The notes beneath the pieces were generated by a model. The model saw nothing but the letters and a program-made list of their open reading frames with translations, had not been told where the DNA came from and did not search any database. A stretch of DNA of 9,636 nt from JACVRW01 sp034664105 (lineage in GTDB: Bacteria; Actinomycetota; Thermoleophilia; Solirubrobacterales; Thermoleophilaceae). Below, piece after piece: positions 5,711-9,636 of the stretch (positions are counted from its first letter, which is position 1; every line of letters starts with the position of its first letter). The translations under genes and the position numbers were made by a program. The DNA is taken from assembly GCA_034664105.1 (NCBI GenBank), contig JAXDIH010000186.1, positions 1 through 9,636 on the forward strand, in the 5' to 3' direction.

Positions 5711-5728
5711 GTTGCACACACAACTATA
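5711..5728 (-). promoter_or_regulatory. Candidate promoter and MarR-like operator for the VOC gene
   Basis: On the minus strand a TATAGT -10 lies at 5728-5723, and GTTG (5711-5714) with CAAC (5721-5724) form an inverted repeat with a 6-nt spacer overlapping the -10 and the expected start of transcription (~5716). This leaves a ~34-nt leader with a strong ribosome site. MhqO-type genes are often repressed by MarR-family quinone sensors, so such an operator is plausible. No clear -35 is seen. Confidence 0.4.
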
Positions 5729-5741
5729 GCGTGGACGGCGC

Positions 5742-6110
5742 CTAGCGCTCGACCACGCGCAGCACCGCGCGCATGCCGAGCGCCTCGTGGCCCGCGAGCG
5801 AGCAGAAGACCCGGTAGCGCCCGGGCTTGCGCAGCCGCACCGACAGCTTCGCGGATCGCCCGGGGCGGACCTCGCCGATGGCTCCGAGCACCCGGCCCTC
5901 GCCGTTGCGCACGGCCAAGTCGTGGCCGTCCTCGCCGAAGTTGCGCACGTTGAACGTCACCCGTCCGGTGGGCACCTTGCCGCGGTAGAGCGAGATGCGC
6001 CATTCGCGCTCGCCCACGCCGACGGCCGTCGGGGGATGGCCGGCGGCGCCGACTACCTGGGGCGCCAGCAGGACCGCTGCCAGCGCGATGGCGAGCGCGG
6101 GGCCCCTCAC
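5742..6110 (-). CDS. Secreted cupredoxin-like copper protein
   Basis: A 122-aa protein with an N-terminal signal peptide (~1-23, hydrophobic through VVGAAG). The mature part is a single beta-sandwich cupredoxin: GEDGHDLAVRN supplies H63, and the C-terminal YRVFCSLAGHEALGM supplies C103, H108 and M113 in the C-x4-H-x4-M spacing of blue (type 1) copper sites. The domain is therefore likely to bind copper outside the cytoplasmic membrane and carry electrons or copper. The GTG (6110-6108) overlaps the DUF1501 stop as GTGA, so this is the last gene of the DUF1800-DUF1501 operon and probably serves the same process. The frame is open far upstream (to 6443), but that part lies under DUF1501 and has no homology. 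Confidence 0.85.
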   Translation of the reverse strand: MRGPALAIALAAVLLAPQVVGAAGHPPTAVGVGEREWRISLYRGKVPTGRVTFNVRNFGEDGHDLAVRNGEGRVLGAIGEVRPGRSAKLSVRLRKPGRYRVFCSLAGHEALGMRAVLRVVER

Positions 6111-7420
6111 TTCACCAGCGCGACGCGGCCGAAGGCGCCGGCGCGAGGGATCACGGCGCCGGCGTCCGTGCCCAGGTGCTGCTCCAGCAGGCTCGAGTAG
6201 ACGCGCCGGAAGTCGATCGTCACCTGGAGGTTGTCGTCGCGGTCCAGGCGGTTGAGGTCGGGGTAGTCGCTGTGCACGCCCGGGAGCGCCCGATCGCCCT
6301 GCACCCAGGCCAGGCCGCCCGCGCCGTGGTCGGTGCCGCTGTCGTTCTCCTCGGGGCGGCGGCCGAACTCGGACCAGACGAACGTCAGCACCCGGTCCGC
6401 GATGCCGCGCACCTCCAGGTCGGCCTGGAAGGCCGAGAGGCACTCGCTCACCTCGCCGAGCAGGGTGGTCAGCTCGGCCTGGTTGTCGTGCGTGTCGAAG
6501 TCGGCGCCGGCCTCCACGTCCGCCACGCGGATGCCCAGCGGCTTCGAGATCATCGCCGCCAGGTAGCGCAGCCGCTGGCCGAAGTCGCTGTCCTCCGGGT
6601 AGGCGATGCTCGACGCCAGCGGGTCGACGTCGTCGTGCTCCGCGTATGGCGTGAGCCGGTCGGCCACCAGCTTCGCCAGGCGCGCCGCCTCGCGCGAGGC
6701 GCTCAGGGCGTGCCCGCCTCCGCCGCCCGCCTTCCCGAGGCGCGCGTAGGCCGCCATGGCCTCGTCGTAGGCGTCGCCCCAGACGCCGCGGATCCAGAAG
6801 CCCGCGTCGCCGGGCGAGGCCACGGCCGCGACCGGGGCGCGGCCCGAGCGCATCACCGGCGAGAGGCCGTAGCCCATCGAGACGCCCTGCAGCGGGTTGT
6901 CGCGGCTGCCGGCGCCGTCGAGCCAGCGCCCCAGCCAGCCGGGCGCCGAGCGGTCGGTGATCAGACCGGTCTCCCAGAAGTGGCGGGAGTGGAAGTGGGA
7001 GAGGTCCGGGTTCGCGTAGTCGATGCCGGGGAGGAAGCCGACCTTGCCGCGCTCGAACAGGCCCTTCACGCCGCCGCCCACGCCGTTCGCCAGTGACGGG
7101 TGCAGGCCGATGCTCGTGCCCGCCAGCGGGACGCCCTGCACCTTCAGGCTGGGGCGCAGGTCGGCGTAGCGGCCGTAGTCCTGCAGCGGCACCAGCGTGT
7201 CCAGCAGATCCACGCCGCCGGGCAGGAACACCGACACCAGCACGGGCGCGTTCGGGGCCGCCGCCGCGTCGGCCGCGGCCGCCTCGAGCACCCGCTGGAT
7301 CGGCATCGCCTGGGCCGTGTAGAGCGCCAGCCCGCCGGCCGCGCCGAGACCCAGCATCTGCCGGCGCGTGAGCGGGCGCATGCTGCCGTGGAAGTCGTCG
7401 CAGGCGCGGTGGGCGTTCAT
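6107..7420 (-). CDS. DUF1501 family exported protein
   Basis: A 437-aa DUF1501 protein. The N-terminus has a twin-arginine style signal (TRRQMLGLGAAGGLALY, Arg19-Arg20), so export by Tat is likely. Family landmarks follow: VFLPGGVDLLDTLVPL (~64-79), FHSRHFWETG (~143-152), DFDTHDNQ (~307-314), FVWSEFGRRPEENDSGTDHG (347-366), and a final VTIDFRRVYSSLLEQHLG region. DUF1501 belongs to the alkaline-phosphatase/sulfatase-like fold, but its reaction is unknown. The ATG (7420-7418) overlaps the DUF1800 stop (TGATG), so the genes are coupled; the cupredoxin overlaps its stop in turn. A much longer frame extends to 8527, but it lies under DUF1800 and is only a shadow. An alternative in-frame start is Met14, closer to the Arg pair. 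Confidence 0.9.
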   Translation of the reverse strand: MNAHRACDDFHGSMRPLTRRQMLGLGAAGGLALYTAQAMPIQRVLEAAAADAAAAPNAPVLVSVFLPGGVDLLDTLVPLQDYGRYADLRPSLKVQGVPLAGTSIGLHPSLANGVGGGVKGLFERGKVGFLPGIDYANPDLSHFHSRHFWETGLITDRSAPGWLGRWLDGAGSRDNPLQGVSMGYGLSPVMRSGRAPVAAVASPGDAGFWIRGVWGDAYDEAMAAYARLGKAGGGGGHALSASREAARLAKLVADRLTPYAEHDDVDPLASSIAYPEDSDFGQRLRYLAAMISKPLGIRVADVEAGADFDTHDNQAELTTLLGEVSECLSAFQADLEVRGIADRVLTFVWSEFGRRPEENDSGTDHGAGGLAWVQGDRALPGVHSDYPDLNRLDRDDNLQVTIDFRRVYSSLLEQHLGTDAGAVIPRAGAFGRVALVK

Positions 7421-8742
7421 CAGTGCACGTGGGCGTCGGGTCCGGAGATCAGCAGGTGGCGCAGCACGCGCTGGCACATGTCGCCGCGCTCGTCGCGGTC
7501 CTCGTCGGCCAGCACGCGGCGGGCGATGCGCATCAGCTCGCGGTCCGTGCGCGCGGATGTCCACGGGTCGCCAACCGCGCGCCGGGCTCGCGTCACCGCG
7601 CGCTGCGGCGACAGCGACAGTGGGGTCGAGCCGTCCTTCACGCCCACGCGCGCCGTGTCGAGCATGTAGTTGGCGAAGTCGAACCGCACCCGCATGGAGT
7701 TCGAGGACAGCCAGCTGGTGCCCCATTCCCACCCGGCCACCGAGGGCGGCCGGAACGGGTACTGGCCCATCGCCTGGAGCAGCCAGGTCCAGGAGTCGCG
7801 CTCGATGCCCTGGCCGGCGCTGCGCAGCGTACCCGCCACGTACACGACCGGCGACTTGACCATGTTGGGCGCGTCCAGGTTCCGGTAGAGCGCCGGGTGG
7901 GCCAGGATCGCGCCGACCACGGGCCGCACCCGCAGGCCCGAGCCGCGGTAGACGCGCACCAGGTGCGCGCGCGTGGAGCCCCGCAGCGGCGAGCCGACGA
8001 AGAAGTCCCAGAGCTTCCCGACCATGAACGGCGCGTGGGACGGGTGGTGGACGCACAGCTCGAGCACGTCCTTCCAGTCGAAGCGTCCGACCTTGCCGAG
8101 GACCCGCTTGGCGCCGGCGTCGTGCCACTCGCGGTCGTAGGAGGTCTTGACGCTGCCGTCGTCGCGCCAGTCGGCGCGGAAGCCGGTCAGCGCGCGGGCC
8201 GCCTGGCGGATGTCGCGCTCGCTGTAGCCGTGCCCGAGCGTGAACAGCTCCATCAGCTCGCGCGCGTAGTTCTCGTTGGGCGCCTCCTTGTCGGAGTCGG
8301 CGAGCGAGAGGAAGAGCAGCATCGCCGGGTCGTGCGTGACCGCCTGGAGCAGGTCCGGAAAGCGCCCGAGGGCGTGGCGGCGCAGCGTGCGGTTCTGGGC
8401 CAGCATCAGCGGCGTGTCCTGCTCGGTGGTGGCGAAGTGGTCGTGCCAGAAGAGCGTGAGCTTCTCCTGGAGCGGGTGCCGGGAGCGGATCATCCGGTCG
8501 AGCCACCAGAGGACGTCGTGGCCCCACTCGTTCTCCGGATCGAGCCGGTGCCCGTCCACGCGCGGCGCCTTCACGCGCGGGGCGGGGGAGGGACCGCCGT
8601 TCAGCAGCCAGCGAATCGTGGCGCCCTTGCCACGGCGCGCCCAGTGCCGAGCCTCACGGGGCGTCGCGCCGAAACCGGCGCGCCAGAAGGCCCGGCGGAC
8701 ATGGGCTTCGGTCCAGCCTCGGTGAGCCCGCCGGCGTGGCAC
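7420..8742 (-). CDS. DUF1800 family protein
   Basis: A 440-aa DUF1800 protein. Family landmarks are the N-terminal HVRRAFWRAGFGATPREA (~14-31), LQEKLTLFWHDHFAT (~91-105), APNENYARELMELFTLG (~154-170), the GFRADW segment (~187-192), VHHPSHAPFMVGKLWDFF (~231-248) and FRPPSVAGWEWG in the C-terminal half. Its biochemical role is unknown; it is very often encoded immediately before a DUF1501 gene, as here. The GTG at 8742 is the only start codon in frame before an upstream stop; no strong Shine-Dalgarno is seen. No clear signal peptide is present, so how it is localised is uncertain. It is the first gene of the three-gene operon, 48 nt after the carboxyltransferase stop, with a GC hairpin between. 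Confidence 0.9.
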   Translation of the reverse strand: MPRRRAHRGWTEAHVRRAFWRAGFGATPREARHWARRGKGATIRWLLNGGPSPAPRVKAPRVDGHRLDPENEWGHDVLWWLDRMIRSRHPLQEKLTLFWHDHFATTEQDTPLMLAQNRTLRRHALGRFPDLLQAVTHDPAMLLFLSLADSDKEAPNENYARELMELFTLGHGYSERDIRQAARALTGFRADWRDDGSVKTSYDREWHDAGAKRVLGKVGRFDWKDVLELCVHHPSHAPFMVGKLWDFFVGSPLRGSTRAHLVRVYRGSGLRVRPVVGAILAHPALYRNLDAPNMVKSPVVYVAGTLRSAGQGIERDSWTWLLQAMGQYPFRPPSVAGWEWGTSWLSSNSMRVRFDFANYMLDTARVGVKDGSTPLSLSPQRAVTRARRAVGDPWTSARTDRELMRIARRVLADEDRDERGDMCQRVLRHLLISGPDAHVH

Positions 8743-8761
8743 TGGCCGATGATTCCAGGCG

Positions 8762-8778
8762 TCGGGGGCCTCCCCCGA
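8762..8778 (-). terminator. GC-rich hairpin between carboxyltransferase and DUF1800 genes
   Basis: TCGGGGG (8762-8768) and CCCCCGA (8772-8778) are exact reverse complements around a 3-nt loop. It sits 12 nt past the carboxyltransferase stop. No T-tract follows, so it may be a factor-independent stop of the actinobacterial kind, an attenuator in the DUF1800 leader, or nothing. Confidence 0.4.
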
Positions 8779-8790
8779 TAATGCATAGGT

Positions 8791-9636
8791 TCAGGGGCGA
8801 AGCCCGCGCGCCTTGGGTCCAACTCCGAGTTCGTGGCGCACGATTTCGTGCGCGCGCTCGGCCCAGTCGCACAGGATTGGCCGCGTGTCGCGCGGGTCGA
8901 TGATCTCCTCGACCGAGAACCGCTCGGCGGTACGGAACGGCGAGGTCACCGCCTCGAGCCGCGCGGCGATCTCGGCGCGCAGGGCCTCGGGGTCGTCAGC
9001 CGCCTCGAGCTCGCGGCGGTAGGCGGCCTCCAGCCCGCCCGCCATCGGCAGCGAGCCCCAGTTTCCGGAGGGCCACGCGTAGCGCAGGTTCAGGCGCGAG
9101 CCGTCGCCGTGCCCGGCGCCGGCCACGCCGTACACCTTGCGCACGAGGATCGACACCCACGGCACGGTGGCCTGGACGATCGAGTAGAGGCCGCGGGCGC
9201 CGCGCCGGATGGTCCCGGCGCGCTCGGCGTCGGTGCCGATCACGAAGCCCGGCACGTCGACGAAGTTCGCCACCGGCAGGCGGAACTGGTCGCACAGGTC
9301 GACGAAGCGCGCGGTCTTCTCGGCGGCGTCCGCCGTCACGCCGCCGCCGTAGTGCTCCGGATCCGAGGCCAGCACGCCGACCGGCTGGCCTCCGAGGCGA
9401 GCCAGGCAGGTGATCGTCGGGCGGCCGAAGGCGGCGCCCAGCTCGAACACGGAGCCGCGGTCCAGCACCGCCTCGAGGATGCGGCGCATCTTGTAGGGCT
9501 GGCGCGGGCCGCGCGGGACGATCGAGAGCAGCTCCTGCTCGCGGCGGTCGGCGGGATCGGTCGCGGCGACGGTCGCCGGTGCGTCCCAGACGCTGCCGGG
9601 CAGGTAGGAGAGGAAGCGCTTGAGCTGATCGAGGGC
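8791..9636 (-). CDS. Acyl-CoA carboxylase carboxyltransferase (beta) subunit, C-terminal part
   Basis: The gene enters from the right edge; 281 codons and the stop are visible, roughly the C-terminal half of a ~520-aa subunit. The frame continues through the internal ATG at 9489 (upstream residues include LDQLKRFLSYLP, typical of the family). Landmarks are FELGAAFGRPTITCLARLGGQPVGVLAS, DAAEKTARFVDLCDQFRLP, NFVDVPGFVIGTDAERAG (the DxPGF element), and the end FSVEEIIDPRDTRPILCDW. The AWPSGNWGSLPMAGGLEAAYR stretch differs from the classic propionyl-CoA enzyme and fits a divergent branch. Such subunits transfer a carboxyl group from biotin to acetyl-, propionyl- or another acyl-CoA; the substrate is not readable. 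Confidence 0.9.
   Translation of the reverse strand, partial: ALDQLKRFLSYLPGSVWDAPATVAATDPADRREQELLSIVPRGPRQPYKMRRILEAVLDRGSVFELGAAFGRPTITCLARLGGQPVGVLASDPEHYGGGVTADAAEKTARFVDLCDQFRLPVANFVDVPGFVIGTDAERAGTIRRGARGLYSIVQATVPWVSILVRKVYGVAGAGHGDGSRLNLRYAWPSGNWGSLPMAGGLEAAYRRELEAADDPEALRAEIAARLEAVTSPFRTAERFSVEEIIDPRDTRPILCDWAERAHEIVRHELGVGPKARGLRP

Noticed and set aside
6111..6443. N-terminal extension of the cupredoxin
   Set aside because: It is a shadow of DUF1501; a signal peptide begins at the GTG at 6110.
7421..8527. Apparent 806-codon fusion upstream of DUF1501
   Set aside because: The extra part is an out-of-frame reading of DUF1800 and is Arg/Pro/Ala-rich junk; the TGATG overlap places the real start at 7420.
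7423..8781. 452-codon plus-strand frame antisense to DUF1800
   Set aside because: Long antisense frames are expected in GC-rich genes; the composition (Arg/Ala/Val/His-rich) has no recognisable domain.

Overview
The window is about 70% G+C, codons are overwhelmingly G/C-ending, and several GTG starts and leaderless-looking promoters occur. Together with the gene content (an EfeM/EfeO-type lipoprotein, an adjacent DUF1800/DUF1501 pair, and RsbW-type ATPases), this suggests a high-GC actinobacterial chromosome, most like the Thermoleophilia/Solirubrobacterales. That placement is an inference from composition and gene content, not a database match. I see no rRNA, tRNA, CRISPR array, insertion sequence or phage gene.

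Layout, left to right. (1) Positions 1-1454 hold an iron/metal-uptake operon on the minus strand: an imelysin/EfeO-like lipoprotein (288-1397), then the 5' end of a secreted or membrane protein (1-281) that is probably the FTR1-type permease. A perfect 14+1+14 bp palindrome built of TTAGG/CCTAA elements (1426-1454) lies upstream and is the likely metal-responsive operator. (2) A bacterial PH-domain membrane protein (1494-2003, plus) diverges from it. (3) Two RsbW/SpoIIAB-like HATPase anti-sigma-type proteins stand tail to tail (2210-2647 plus; 2680-3078 minus). Their stop codons lie in an 18-bp tandem repeat. The minus-strand ATPase is translationally coupled (ATGA) to a YtcJ-like amidohydrolase (3075-4625). 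(4) A 33-codon gene (4643-4744, plus), too short for routine ORF calling, shares a symmetric leaderless promoter with the amidohydrolase. It converges on a ring-cleaving-dioxygenase-like VOC protein (4765-5682, minus), with both TAG stops inside one inverted repeat. (5) A tightly overlapping minus-strand operon encodes DUF1800 (7420-8742), DUF1501 (6107-7420) and a small secreted cupredoxin (5742-6110). (6) The right edge holds the C-terminal half of an acyl-CoA carboxylase carboxyltransferase subunit (8791-9636, minus).

The least expected items are the 33-aa gene with its symmetric promoter and shared stop-codon hairpin, the double DtxR-like palindrome over the iron operon, and the cupredoxin as third member of the DUF1800-DUF1501 operon. 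Most genes are otherwise recognisable families, and no defence or mobile system is visible.
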